A stretch of 64,000 bases of DNA from Linnemannia elongata (lineage: Eukaryota > Mortierellomycota > Mortierellomycetes > Mortierellales > Mortierellaceae), in NCBI GenBank assembly GCA_036320915.1, contig JAXBDG010000002.1, positions 3,500,001-3,564,000 of the forward strand, read 5' to 3'. Positions 11,701 through 23,812 of this stretch are shown here, in pieces. Below the pieces are notes generated by a model. It was not told where the DNA came from, searched no databases, and saw nothing but the letters and a program-made list of their open reading frames with translations. The position numbers and the translations under genes are program-made. Numbering within the stretch: the first letter of the stretch is position 1; every line of letters starts with the position of its first letter.

Positions 11701-14700
11701 AGAAAAGCGATTGGGTCCAGGCCATCCAGTCGTCAAACTTTCTAGACTCTTCCTCAAACAAGCTCTTATGAGCAATCTCAATCGGGACCGTCTCCGCGAG
11801 TTTCAGTGCACGCTTCAACTCTGAGACGGACGGCCGGTCTTCATACTCTGGTTCGCCGCTCCGTTCCACCAGCTGGTCCGATGACTTGGCCCAGTCCACC
11901 GACTTGTTGTAGAGGTGCTCTGCTTTGGAGAGAATAGCTCTTGACACGGGAATGTCCTGTCCACTCCTGATGACGTCTTGAAGCTCTACCAAGTCGACTG
12001 GGTTCCTATTCAATGCTGCCTGAGCCCTGTCCTCCCAGAAATGCCCCTCTTCCTCCTTTTCAATGAGATCTTTCAAAAGCGGGTTCGATAGTGAAACACC
12101 GCTCTTGCGAGCATCCGCAACGAGACTGCAGATCAAGTGGTAATCGTCCGTATCGACGCCCTTAGCATGTGCTCGCTCGATCCAAATGAGGTCCTTTACA
12201 ATCGTCTCCAGCTGGTCGATCTCGTCCATGCCAATGTTCATCGAAACACCGATCTCGTACAGTTCCCGACACTCATTGAGGTCATGCTCGGGTTTGTTGA
12301 GTGCCCTCCGAACGTCGTCGCGATATTCCAGAATGGTGTCGATCGAATCCTCCAGCTGCTTGATTTCAGGACAATCAAACCGCATCCTCTCCACTCTGCG
12401 AAGCATATCCTGAAGATCCTCCAGTCGCTTCCCGCTTGTTCCGTGAGCTCTCTCCAACAGTCGGCGACCCTGATGATGCTTGCGGACCAAAACCTTTGTT
12501 GTTGCCTCGACCCAGTCGTTCGCCTCGGCCACAAACTTTCTCAGGTGACCAGCTTCCTTGATAGGAAACGGGATGCGATCAGCTTCGGCGAGAAGTGACC
12601 GGAGGAGTTTCAAAGACGGCGTACGGGTTTCCATCATCATAGTCCTGTATTTCTGAGTCCATGCGTCAGGGATCGCAGCAGTCTCCACAATTTTGTCCCG
12701 AATCTCCTTGAGACGATCATCTGAGTACCGTAGACGAAAGAGCCGCTTCGACGAGTCGCATTTGCAGAGCTAAATGACACAATGTAAATCCAGAAATGTT
12801 AAACGTTGCTTCCTTGAAAAACAAAACGCAAGGCAGGTCTCATCAACTTCAGCAAACATACCTCGGAAATGTGGTCAGGGCATACGACCTTTGTCTGGCA
12901 TTGGCATCCGATCTGAGAAAGGTAGATGTAGGTGTTGCAGTGAAGACACTGAACCTCTTCCTCTGGCCGATCAGCCTCTTCCACAGAGACCTTGATGTTT
13001 GGACATTCCTTTTTCACGTCGCGGCGCTGAGAGATCTCCCGTTCGAAAAGGTCCTGTATTCCATCCTTCAGCCAGTAGGCCGTAGCGATGCTCGGGTCAT
13101 TTAAGGCAGTCGTAAGGATCAGTTCGTCATGTGAAAACACTGGGTGCTTCCGATGCTCCTTGTACCGCTGTACACATTCCAGCCCAAACTTGCACCAGTC
13201 AGGCGGCGCAAAATTGACCGCCTCAGCAAAGTTGAACTATAAAATGAAAAAGCCGGAGTTAGTATAATTCTCCCAAGGATTGTAAACCTTCGTCTTGTTC
13301 GAGAGCCTGGGCCACTTACTCCATGGTTGAATCCTGCATGATATGCCTGCGGGAAAGTGACTACAAATTGTCCAGGACGCTGATCAAGTGCTAAAACCTT
13401 GACTCCGTTGGCGACAAGTCGTTCAGGTGACAGCATGGTGACAAGTTGGAAGAGCAGGTCGGGTTGTTGTTCAAACAGTTCTGGAACAGCTCGTCTCATA
13501 GTGTCCTCAAACTTTAGCGCGTCCGATGCGGGGACGCCGTACCAGGTTTTCGTTTCGCCCCAATGCATGTAGTTGACCGAGTAAGTGTAATGATCCTCGT
13601 TGTGCCAACAGAATGTTGAGAAGCACATGCCGACATAGAGCCATGGGACCATCATGCCAGAGATATCCGATTTGATGTGGCAAAAGAGCGACTCTGGCAA
13701 TACTGGCATGTTGTTGAGGTTGGAGGGATGTGTCGAGTATTTGTCGTTGGGGTTTCGTTCCAGGGATGGAAATCCACTGTCAAGTCCAAATAAAAAGGGA
13801 AAAGGGTTAAGGTCCGTACTTCTTACAAAGCTAATATGGCATGGCCTTTTACAGCGTGATGACTGAGTTTCACAAACCTTCCGTGTTGGGTGGAGTGAAG
13901 ATCTGCGCCATACTCCACCTCCACGGTCTCAAATGTGCTTTCCACCAACCTCCAGAACTCACGCTCGACAGCGTCCTCTGGCACGCGCCCATCCGTGTAT
14001 CCTGCCTTCTCGAACCAGTTCTTCTTGAAGGTGTTACACTTCTGCTGGAAGCTGCTGAGGGAGTACTCTTCGCCTTCCTCGAATCCGAATTCATCTCCTG
14101 CAACAAGACATTTGGCACAATACCAGTCGGTCTTTGGGATACTGTTCAATGGCGGCGTCAAGCAGTACATGTGGTATCCCAGCTCACAACCGTCGCAGAT
14201 CAACATCTTGTCCAGGTCGCGTTCCGTGTGACATATCTCGCAGACATCCGATGACTCCTCAGCAGTGTCTTCTCTCTTGACGGATCCAGGTTCACTTGAC
14301 ATCCTGTCTGAGTGTGATGGCGACGAGGGTTCAGAATCTACAGTTTCAGTTCGATTTTGGTGACAAAGTGTTAATATGAAAAAGCTAAAACCATAGCAAA
14401 AGTCTATCTGGATCTGGGCGAGACTTGCCTGCATAAGAAACTGGATCCTTCTTGATGCGCTTCGACTTTCGAGTTTCCGGGGCGAGGCTGGTTGTTGGAG
14501 GTATACTGGGACTTGAACGTTTGCCGTTGGAGGAGGTGTCGAGTGGTTCTTTTTTGGCGTCCTGTGCTGGTGGTTCGGGAGCAAGCTTTGCTTGTTTTGA
14601 AAGATAAATCTCGTATGGAAGGATAACTTTGATGTATGCCGATTTGAGAGCGTTGGAAAGTGATGTGCACTGTTTCCTGGTGTAGTCGAGGCCTCGTCCG

Positions 14701-15606
14701 ATTTCTGCCCACTTTTTCCCCGAAGTGACCTATAGAAGTTAAGAAATAGGCGGTTAGTGGTGATTGTTGTTGTATCACAGGATTAAGGATCCGAGCAAAC
14801 GATGTTGCACCTGCTTAGCACATCACACTTGCTCTACCTTCTGATATCCTCCTCGGGCAGCAACCTCCTTCTTGAGGCGAAACAAGTCGATCGGACGCTT
14901 ATCGAGCTGCGGGATCTTCAAGACTGGCTGACCTTGCTGACTGTGAAATTTGTAGAGTTGTTCCAGATAGTTCAGGTTGGTCCTCGTTTCGCCCTCCATG
15001 CTGTTGAGTTTTTGAATCCTGGTCTTGAAGCGAAAGACCTATTGTAGTGCACATTGTAATATAGACCTGTTAGAAAAAGACGATCTGGGGGGGGGCAGGG
15101 TGGCTGGTTGACCCATGTTTAACAGTTAGCAACAGATGACCAAAAAGACGGCATTGGTCGCCCTTTCCCCCCTCCGCGTGAGAGTACTAAGTCGCTGTAT
15201 CAACTCAACTTTCGCATCTCATTTTCACCCTTGCTCGCTCTTTTCTCATCCTCGTTGATTCGTCTGAGATCGACAAGGAAACGACCCGGTCTATCCTGAA
15301 AACTTCGTCATTGATGTTTACCTCGGTATCAAGGGCAAATGTTGGCTTCCATCCAGCGGGTGGGATGATTTTGCAGATGCCAGCCTTCTCGGCCTCGGGT
15401 CGGATGCTTTCGATGTATTTGAGAGGCTCGATAAACTGCTCCGCTGTTGGATAGAAGCAAGGCGCTTCGACAAGACCAAAGATCCGTGTTGGGGGGTGAA
15501 TTGATGCGTTTTCTGGAGGGGTGTTTGTGGCGACTGTGGAGAGGTCGAGAGCAGGGGCCTTGTGGTGTGTGGCCTGGACAGGCCTGTGCTTGGCCTGTTT
15601 CATCAT
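8725..15606 (-). CDS. KDM5/JARID1-type histone H3K4 demethylase
   Basis: Eight exons (15606-15322, 15038-14838, 14729-14429, 14337-13878, 13776-13320, 13236-12862, 12769-10576, 10442-8725) total 5,991 nt, or 1,996 residues. Domain order is the full KDM5 set: JmjN (about 40-110, [13 protein letters not shown]), ARID (about 110-215, [16 protein letters not shown]), PHD1 (about 295-340, [19 protein letters not shown]), JmjC (about 440-590), C5HC2 zinc finger (about 655-705), PLU-1 helical region, PHD2 (about 1184-1235) and PHD3 (about 1350-1405). Fe(II) ligands are present: H474 and E476 in FCWHNEDHY, and H562 in [10 protein letters not shown], so activity on methylated H3K4 is expected by family. 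The last 570 residues are a His/Ser/Pro-rich disordered tail with basic clusters ([10 protein letters not shown]) that look like nuclear signals. The third intron uses a GC donor. The stop lies 182 bases from the 3' end of the convergent neighbour. Fungal relatives include S. pombe Lid2. Confidence 0.95.
14338..14428 (-). other. Probable GC-AG intron in the KDM5 gene
   Basis: On the minus strand the ARID exon ends in ...TATGCAG followed by GCAAGT, and the next exon begins after ACTGTAG. Only this boundary joins the ARID frame (phase 1) to the PHD1 frame. Reading through meets an in-frame TAG, and no GT donor of the right phase lies nearby. AG|GCAAGT is the classical GC-AG donor consensus. Confidence 0.75.
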
Positions 15607-17567
15607 ATTGTGGGTGTTGTTATTTCACAAAAGGGCGAGAGACGAGAGGCGAGGGTGGGGAGGCGAAGAAGAGAGGACCAAGGCGACTGTGAGGTATGAA
15701 AGTTAGAAATGGAGGGAAGGTGCGAGGTGAGGGATAAGGATGGGTTCAAATGGTCATCAGAGTGGGTATGAAGGGGACGTGAAAAAGTGGCGAGGAGAGA
15801 GAGCGAGAGAAAACGTAGAAGGGAGAAGTGATGAAGGAGTATAGAAGGAAGGGAGTGCTTGTGTGTTTGTCGTTCTCTTTTCTGTGTTTGCTAGTGTGGG
15901 GTGAGTGACCGACAGACTGACTGACAGACAGACAGACAGAATAAAATGGGAATAAAAAAGGAGAGACTGAGATAGAGAGAGGGAGAGTGAGCGGGAAAAA
16001 AAAAAGAGTTCATATTAGAAAAAAGACAGCCGACGTGAAAATGTCGTCACCGTATGACATAGCAGTCGCAATTGTTACATCTCAGGAACAAAAAAGAACG
16101 TTGGTGGCAAAAAATCAAAAAGGTTTTTTGTCTCATCATGCTGATCGAAAAAAATAAAATAAAAATCAACGGAGTAGTGGGGTAAGGTGTGGCTCTACAC
16201 AGCCATGCATGGGTACATAGACAGGTGTGGGAGTATAGGGGATCAATTGAGAGATAAAAAAAAATAGTGGGGGAGAGGAGGAAGAAGGGAGGAAATCGCC
16301 ACTCAACGGCGACACACAAAGGCGCCCATCTCATCTTGATCTGAGCTAGAGTTGGAAGGAAAACTTTACCAGTTTGTCCCTTCTTTTCTTTCCCCGTTGG
16401 GACCAACTGTCGAAAAAAAGAGGGTGTGGAGATGTCTCTCTCTCTTTATTTTTCGTGTTTTCGCATGTGACCAGCCCGTACCGCCACCTTCTCTTTAGAT
16501 ATTATTGTGTGCGCATGTTCGTTCGACTTTCTTCACAATTGGCATTTATGCTGTTTACGTTCATGGCATGGATCTCTGTTCTGTTGATTCCTGGTTGGAT
16601 TGGATCGAACTGGATTGTCTGTTTGGCCAGGACATTACAGGACAAAAGGCAAGAGCACATTTGATGCAGACATATGCCACCAAGACAAAAGCACTAGCAT
16701 GGCGAAAGGAATGGTGAGTACACAGCAGTGTTCGACGGGAGCATTTTCAATAACACACTCAGCATCATGGCTAAAAAAAGTTGCCCAATGATCCAATGAT
16801 AGCAATAGTATATGCATAGTGGGAAGAGCGAGGGGGAAAGGGAGAGGATGGGAAGAATGGAAGGGTTATTATGTTATCGCTCCCTTTTCTTTCCCGTGGG
16901 TCATTCTCTCTCCTCCGCCTGCATTGCTATGGGGAGGGGGAAGGGTTATTTCTTTTTTCTTCCTTTGGTCTGCTGGCTCTTTTGTGTCCTGTCTCTTGTT
17001 TGTCATTGTCCGTCGTACAAGAGGATGCATACGGCAACAAGGTTCACAGAGACAGGAGACAAGAAACAAATACTGGAGGACGAACGGACAGACAGAGAGC
17101 AAGAAGACAGGCAAAGGGAAAAAAAAAAAGACTAACCAGCCAGCAGCACCCCAACCTCTGTCGGCCTTTTTTGTTTTGTTGTTTGTTTTTCTCTTCAACA
17201 ACGCACATGGCCACTGGCGCACGTACGACCGAGACTTCCTTACCTTACCAGGCTCAATTGCCACGAGTTGCCTTTTCTTTCTTTTTTTTCAAGCGCATTC
17301 TTATTCCGCCCCACTTTGCCTTCTACCTCTTCTTCCACTTCCGCTTCCACTTTTTGTACTTCTTCTTGCCACTCCATCTTCTCTCTTTTTCTCCTCTTTC
17401 TTTCTTCCCCTTCTCTCTTGCCTCCACCCTCTACACTCCTCTCTACACCCTTCCTCTTCTTCACTTTACTCACTCCTATTTTGCCCTCTTTGCCACCCCT
17501 TTCTTTATACCTCACAAAACGAAAAAAACATAGCTCCCGCTTTACTCAACAAAAAGAACCAGACACA
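15607..17567. other. Divergent promoter region between KDM5 and BTB genes
   Basis: About 2 kb between two divergent starts. It is GA-rich next to the KDM5 start (15700-16020) and CT-rich before the BTB start (17270-17520). A short (GACA)n stretch lies near 15915-15940. Open frames here are low-complexity and I see no domain in them. Confidence 0.6.
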
Positions 17568-19807
17568 ATGAACAGGGAGTTCAGCTCATTCCTGCCCTCA
17601 TTCCCTCCCTCAAAGAGACTGTCGGCCCTGACCATCACCTCACCAACTCTTCTGAGCCCCAAGGGGGTCTCCAGTCCAAAAGGTTTCTCGAGCCCTGTCA
17701 TGACTCCAGAGCCCTTGCCCTCTCCTCCAACACCTATGCCGCACCTCAGTGCAAGTCGTGTCCTCTTCGAGGAGGGCCTCTACAGCGACGTTACTGTCGT
17801 CCTCCAGGTCCCTGGATCCTTCAAAAAGTCGCTCCACCTCCACTCCCGTATCCTCTCCAAGGAGAGTGAGGTCTTCTCTGCCCTTCTTGCTGGAAAGACG
17901 AATCTTGCCGACAAGGCCATCACTCTCCAGGAGGAGCGCGACAGCCAGGGGTCCCAGGTGATCGAGATTCAGTGCATGGATGCCCAAGAGCTCTATGCTT
18001 TCGAGTCCTCACTTCGTCTCCTCTACACAGGCAGCTGGTGTTCAGACCGCGATTTCCAGACAAGCTCCCTTGACGCTCGACTCCGCCGTGGGTTGGACGT
18101 CATGAGCCAGGCAGGCCGCCTCGTCCTGAAGGGCTCTACAACAGCATTGCTTCAGGAGGAGATCACACAGATGTGCCAGAGTCAGCCCGAGCTGTTGGAG
18201 AAGGTCTCTAAGTCGTTGCGAGTAGAAGACCGCGAAGATGACCAGGCGATCCTTCGGTTCGATCGAGATGCATTGCAGCAGATGTGTCGCGTTGCCGTCG
18301 TCAAGGTCGAGATCAGAGACCACTGCGAACTTGCCATTGCCCGGAACTTGTACGGGTCTAAAAAGTTCCGCGAACTCCGCATGGCCGAGGTCCAACTCTC
18401 TGAACTGCGTCCCGGGTACATCTTCCCACCAGGCGGTCAAGAGTCGATCTATCTCCTCAAGGGTGCCCCCTCCTTGCCTCTTCACCCCTGCAGAGCAACT
18501 AATGTCGAGGCCCTCCGCCACGTGGTTAACTACTATACTGCCTACAACTCCCAGCAGCCATTGAGGACCCGCGAGTTCTACGCCATCCCCAGCGACGAAG
18601 ACGATGACGATGATGACATGCGCAAGTCGACCGCCACCCTGCACGACGTGACGTTTTACAGAGTGGCCTTCTCAACAGGCTATCAATGGCTCATGGACCA
18701 AGTGATCAAGGTCAGGGCTCCCTTTGAGCTCATCATCCTCCTGCTCAAGGATGCTGTTGACGAAAACTCGGATCGAAACAACAATGTCACCTTTGGCGAG
18801 TTTGCATCGACCACAGACGGAGATGTGTACCTGCAGGGTGTCAGCTACATTGCTGATGGACTCCTTCATGCCTTCCAAGACCCTACTCTCGAATCTTTCC
18901 GCAACCCCGGTGCCTCGGGTTCGCTATTGAACATGATCTCGTATGGCATCAATTCGCTGACCGATCTGCCGCCCCTTCGCCCCCGACCAAAGTCCGTCAA
19001 TGCCGATGCGAACGCCGCTCATCATCATCAAGATTACCCTGCTCTTTCCACGTTGGTGATGGAGTTCTTCTGGCAGATCCTGGAGTTGGCCCTCAAGCGC
19101 CCGCATCACCTAGAGTTCATCCAGCTGTTGATGGATTCTATCACCAAGATCGCCCCACTATCACCTTTCGAAGTCGTCGATCGTATCGAGGAGCGTCTTG
19201 CGGAGCTTTTGGAGGAAACGCGCAAGAAGATTATGGAACAGCGCGGGGATGTTGGCGGTCAGAACGAGGACGAGGACGAGGCAGAGGACAAGAAGGTTGA
19301 CAGTGATGATGATGATGACATTGTCAGCCCAAGGGTCTCTGGAGGCAGAAGCGACGATGGATTCGCAAGCATCAAAGGAAGCTTCTCAGAAGGCCACCGT
19401 AGCGAAGTCTCCAGCCGATTTGACGACCCTGACGAGCGCCGATCGATGGTCAGCAGCGTTGTTCGGATCTCTGACCCACCAAGATCCTTGTCTGTTATTG
19501 GTACTCGCAAGGACATGGACGATGCCTCGTCCATCCAAGAGCCCGAGAACGATGATGAGGACGAGGAAGAGGAAGCCGAAGCAGAGACAGAACCCGCATG
19601 GATGAGGTATGTACAAGATTATGTAAATTCTAGCAGGGTTATGTTCGAAGATGTAACAAAGCAGCTGACCATGTCGATTTTGGTTCCTTTTGCTGCGCTT
19701 TTAGGCCAGAGTACTTGCAGCCCCTTTGTCTCCAGCTGTTGACCACTTTCCCCATGAACATCCAGTCGTCGCTGCTGTGGGCCATCCACGACCTTCAGCT
19801 CTTGTAA
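17568..19807 (+). CDS. BTB/POZ domain protein
   Basis: Exons 17568-19606 and 19705-19807 give 713 residues. The start is the ATG in CACAATGAAC. The frame is open another 300 bases upstream, but that part is a CT-rich leader that translates to Ser/Phe/Leu runs. A BTB/POZ fold spans about residues 65-190, starting FEEGLYSDVTVVL with LHLHSRILSKESEVF, and normally mediates dimerisation or Cullin-3 and repressor binding. The central 200-550 region is mixed helical without a recognised domain. An acidic disordered region (about 565-675) precedes a short conserved-looking C-terminus encoded by the last exon (PEYLQPLCLQLL). No kelch, zinc-finger or ankyrin repeats were seen, so the partner domain, and hence the role, is unknown. 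The intron has a GTATGT donor and a TTTTAG acceptor. Confidence 0.85.
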
Positions 19808-20151
19808 AAAACAGAGCCAAGGATGATATTGACCATACCCGCTCACCACCATACCCTCCCAACCCAACCCAACCAAACCTCCCCACTCAATTTGCTTTTA
19901 TACATAGTTTTCATTCATGCTTGCCCTTTAGATACGATACTCTCCATTCACAAACCATGCTGCCCATATCTTAGTTTTTTCAACAAAACAGAACTTCAAA
20001 TCTCCCAGCCTCCCAATCAAAGAAAAGTAACGTGACTGCTGGAAAGCATTTTGCCGTTGTCTCTGCTGCTTGTTTGCAGAGCGAAGCAAGAGGCGAAATA
20101 GAAGAGATAAAAAAAAGCGCTCTGCCCAACTTTGTGCACTTTTCCTCAAAG
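19808..20151. other. Short intergenic region
   Basis: 3' flank of the BTB gene and 5' leader of the phosphatase gene, both on the plus strand. No gene or clear site is seen. Confidence 0.6.
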
Positions 20152-23100
20152 ATGGATTCATTACCAGCCTGCATTCCACCCGACGACCCGCCCAGTTCAC
20201 GACAGGACGGCGACGACGACACTCACTTCAGTAATACTGTTCTACAGGCGCAGGAGCAGGAGTTACCAGAAATCACTACCATCACAGCGGACATTACCAA
20301 TAACAAGAACAAAAGCCCCAGGCACGACCCAGAACAACCACCACCCCAACAGGACATTGTCCTCGACGAATCCACGCCCGCCCAACTCGCAGACGCGTCT
20401 CATACCCCGCAGGAGTCTCTTCTCCACAACGACAACAGCATGAACAATAACACATCCGCCTCGGCTGCCGAAACATCCTCCTCAGAAAAGCTGGCTGCCC
20501 AAGGGTCATCATCATCATTCAGACAACCACTACCCCTGTTGACTCCTCGAGACGCACCATTACCGACAGTCTCGTCTTTCAACCTTTTCCCCCAGCAACT
20601 GAAACAGCCACTCTTTGTTGCCATAGCAAGAGTCCTCGTTGTCTATGGGAATGCCTGGCAGAGCGCACCAGAATTAGTTGGTAAGAAATGAATGCCACGA
20701 AATGCATGTCTCCATGTTCACTTCTTTATTACTCCTTTTACTCATGCTGACTCACTGTCTCCCATTCTTCTTTATGTGCTTTTATTAGACGGAATACGAC
20801 TATACGAGCTTGTCACTCTCCGGTAGGCAACGGAGAAGGATGCTTGGTCAGAGGGGCGCTTGTCCGAAAATAAGACAGAATAGCATGTCGTGTGGGCGCA
20901 CCCAGTTCCTAACACTTTTTATTATTTTTAACCTCTTGCATCATCCCTTCTCCCTCCAGCGGTAATACGCCCAAAAGCACGGTTCAGGGCGCAATTTCAA
21001 CGGCACTTTCGCTCTCACACACGCTCAAGACATTCGAACCGATTGAAAAGCGGCGAGCGCAAGGAACGACATACTACCGCATGTCCCCCAAGGCATTGGA
21101 TCCAGCACTTGCACAGAAAGTACTCGATTCTGATGCAACCGAGTCCGACTCTATATCCACTACAACAAGGAAAAGTAAGTATTCATCAAGACGATGCACG
21201 CGATGCCTTCAGATATCACCAGTCGAGATATTCTAGGATAGCAAAAGGTAAAATTGTATCAGCGCTGACTGAATCCTTTTGTTTTGGGATATATGGATGA
21301 TTCGTTTAGGACAGTCAGGATCATCATCCCTAGCACGGTCTGTCATGACGAGGCCAAAGGCGCGTGTAAAAGCACCAACAACCAACACCAAACGAAAACA
21401 AAAACTTTCAAGCGACACATCGATCAAAAGCAAGAAACGGAAACCAATAAGCGGATGGGCATCGGACACCCTCAGCTCAGGAAGCTCGGACGATGACTCT
21501 ATGGTTTCAGTAGATACTGACCGCCAGACGAACGGCCGGACTCGGCGGAAATCCACAACAGACACCAGGAAAGGCTCTTCGAGTTCAAACACTAGTCGCC
21601 CAAAACCACCTGCCAGAAAGGACTCTATCCCGAACGGACTCAAGAAGCTACCCAAGGGCTACGTCTACGATACTGAGATTAATCAATCCGCTCTCATGAA
21701 TCTGTCTGTCAACCCCTCACAGACAGGAGAGTACATGCAGCATCTCAAGTAAGCCTGCAGCCTCTCTTGGAAAAAAAGCTGTTGATTAATTATTCCATGC
21801 TTTATTGCTCGTATCTCATCTATTTTTTTCTCCGCCGAAAACTAAAACTCAATTTTCTTTTACCAATGCTTAACTGCAATTTAGAGGCAAAAACGCCTTG
21901 GAAAACAACTATCCAGACCGACGAGGCGAGTTCCGCGTGGATCTTACTCAAGAGCCTTCAACATTTGCCCATGAGCAGCAGACCGGCTACACATACCCAA
22001 GGCTCCGCAACAGCCGCCGAGAGCGACTCCCCAAGGCAGATTGCGAGGACGGCTATGCCATCACGGACCTGAAACACAATGGCGCTTTTTTGGGCCGGAT
22101 GTTTTGCTTAACGGACGGTCACGGTGGCCGTGCCTGCTCTTCGTTTGTGATTGCAACGATACCCGGCGCCATGCAAGTCATTTTCGAAAAGTACAGGCCC
22201 CAGGACCTTTCCCTGCCAAATGTACAGGAGCTTCTGAGGAGCCAGATTTCCGAGGCTGTGCGACTGATCGATAAGGAGTATCTGGAGTACAAAAAGCAGC
22301 AGTATCTGCTTTACAAGGAAAAGAAGATTACACAGGACCCAGGGAGCGATGGCACGACTCTTATCGTCAACATCTTTATCGACAAGTGGATCATCTGCCT
22401 GAACCTCGGCGACTCTAGATCGCTACTGTCCAGTCGAGATGGCCTTGGACGGTGGAATGTCGAGTTTCACAGCGAGGACCATACCCCAGCGCTCGAACGA
22501 CTTGCGCTGACCATCTACGCTAACGGAGGCGAGTTTGTCACGCACGACGACAAGGTGATCCGATTCGATCCTAACCTCCGAAACGACAAGAAGCATCGCC
22601 AATCGCTCAAGGAGGCCCGGATACGAGTCAGGGACGGCGCATCGAACGAGTATGGGATCCCTTATCGGACAAAGAACGGACAGGCTGCCTCGGTCAACCT
22701 CGGAGCATGTATCGGTGACGTCCTGTACAAACTAGATCCCGCGAACCCCGTCCTGAGCTGCAAGCCTGATATCACGTTCATCGACATTTCCAACATCCAG
22801 CAAGGATTCCTTCTCATGGCCTCGGACGGACTTTGGGATTATGTCCAGAAGAACCATCATCGAACGCAAGACCAGAACTTGACTGTCAGCCAGTTTGTTG
22901 GCGACAAGGTCGATCGCGGCTGGAACCACCAGAGGATTGTCCACACACTTGCGGATCGCGAGTCTTCGGCAGGTCTCTACTCCGATTCGATTCAAGAGTA
23001 CGACGATTTCACGGCGATTCTTGTGACATTTGGCAAGCAGCAGCTTCTCAAGCAACAGCAACAAAACCAAGAGCTCGAGGAAAGGCAATTATTATTACAG

Positions 23101-23586
23101 CAGCAGCGGCTACAGGAGCAGTTTCTTTTAGAGCAGAAGTTGCGGGATGTTGAGATGATCCGACTGGAACAAGCGAACCTTCTCAGACTCGAAGCCGCGG
23201 CGAATGGGAGCGGAGACGAGACACTCTCGGATTCGTCTCTTGTCAACAACGGCGTCGTCATTTCAACGGCACACTTGGCGACATCTGCTTCAGAGGTGGA
23301 GGCGATGATTGTGGAGGAGACGATCTTGGCACCTTCTACAAGCACGGGAGATTCATCGCTTTCAGCAACAACACCATCACCCTCATCACGGTTACGGACA
23401 CAACAACAGCCCGCCAAAATGGCCCAGCTGGTTGACACGACATTGGATGAACAGTCACCTTCATCTACGGCAACTGGTTCCACAGAGTCAACAGAGGGTG
23501 ACGACGCCGGGGCGCAGAACCAAGTGTCACCGGAAGGCGCCACTATGCAGGAGAACGATCGGGATGTCGATATGTTGCCTGCTTAG
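20152..23586 (+). CDS. Winged-helix (HARE/Gds1-like) plus PP2C phosphatase fusion
   Basis: Five exons (20152-20680, 20789-20822, 20960-21174, 21310-21748, 21885-23586) sum to 2,919 nt in one frame, 972 residues. The N-terminal 140 residues are Ser/Pro/Asn-rich. About 143-228 form a winged-helix-like domain (LKQPLFVAIARVL, then DGIRLYELVTLRGNTPKSTV and TTYYRMSPK), resembling HARE-HTH or yeast Gds1 domains. A basic Ser/Lys-rich linker (about 240-400) follows. A PP2C-type Ser/Thr phosphatase fold spans about 455-790 with the metal-binding motifs LTDGHGG, LNLGDSRSLLSS, MASDGLWD and YDDFTAILV, so catalysis should be intact. The C-terminus has a Gln-rich coiled-coil-like stretch and disorder. The linker exon joins to the phosphatase exon at a clean phase-2 intron with a GTAAGC donor and TTTAG acceptor, so this is one gene rather than two. 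A chromatin- or DNA-tethered phosphatase is an inference. Confidence 0.88.
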
Positions 23587-23812
23587 ACTTCGCAATCAAA
23601 CTCCCCACTCATGCGTACACACTTAAATATGTACACACGCCTGTACACCATCCCCTTTTCCTACCATGCCTCATACGACCATCACAATCTACTCTCTTAT
23701 TAGCGAACACAAAACATGATAACAAAAAAACACAGTACAACATCAGCCTTTTAAATTCTTATATTCTGCAGTCTGTGAAGAATGTCCTGGGAATTGTATT
23801 CCATTGGGGTGC

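Noticed and set aside
16812..17571. Long open frames (up to 250 codons) before the BTB gene
   Set aside because: They are translations of GA- and CT-rich leader DNA, overlap in several frames and show no domain. The BTB frame itself starts better at 17568.
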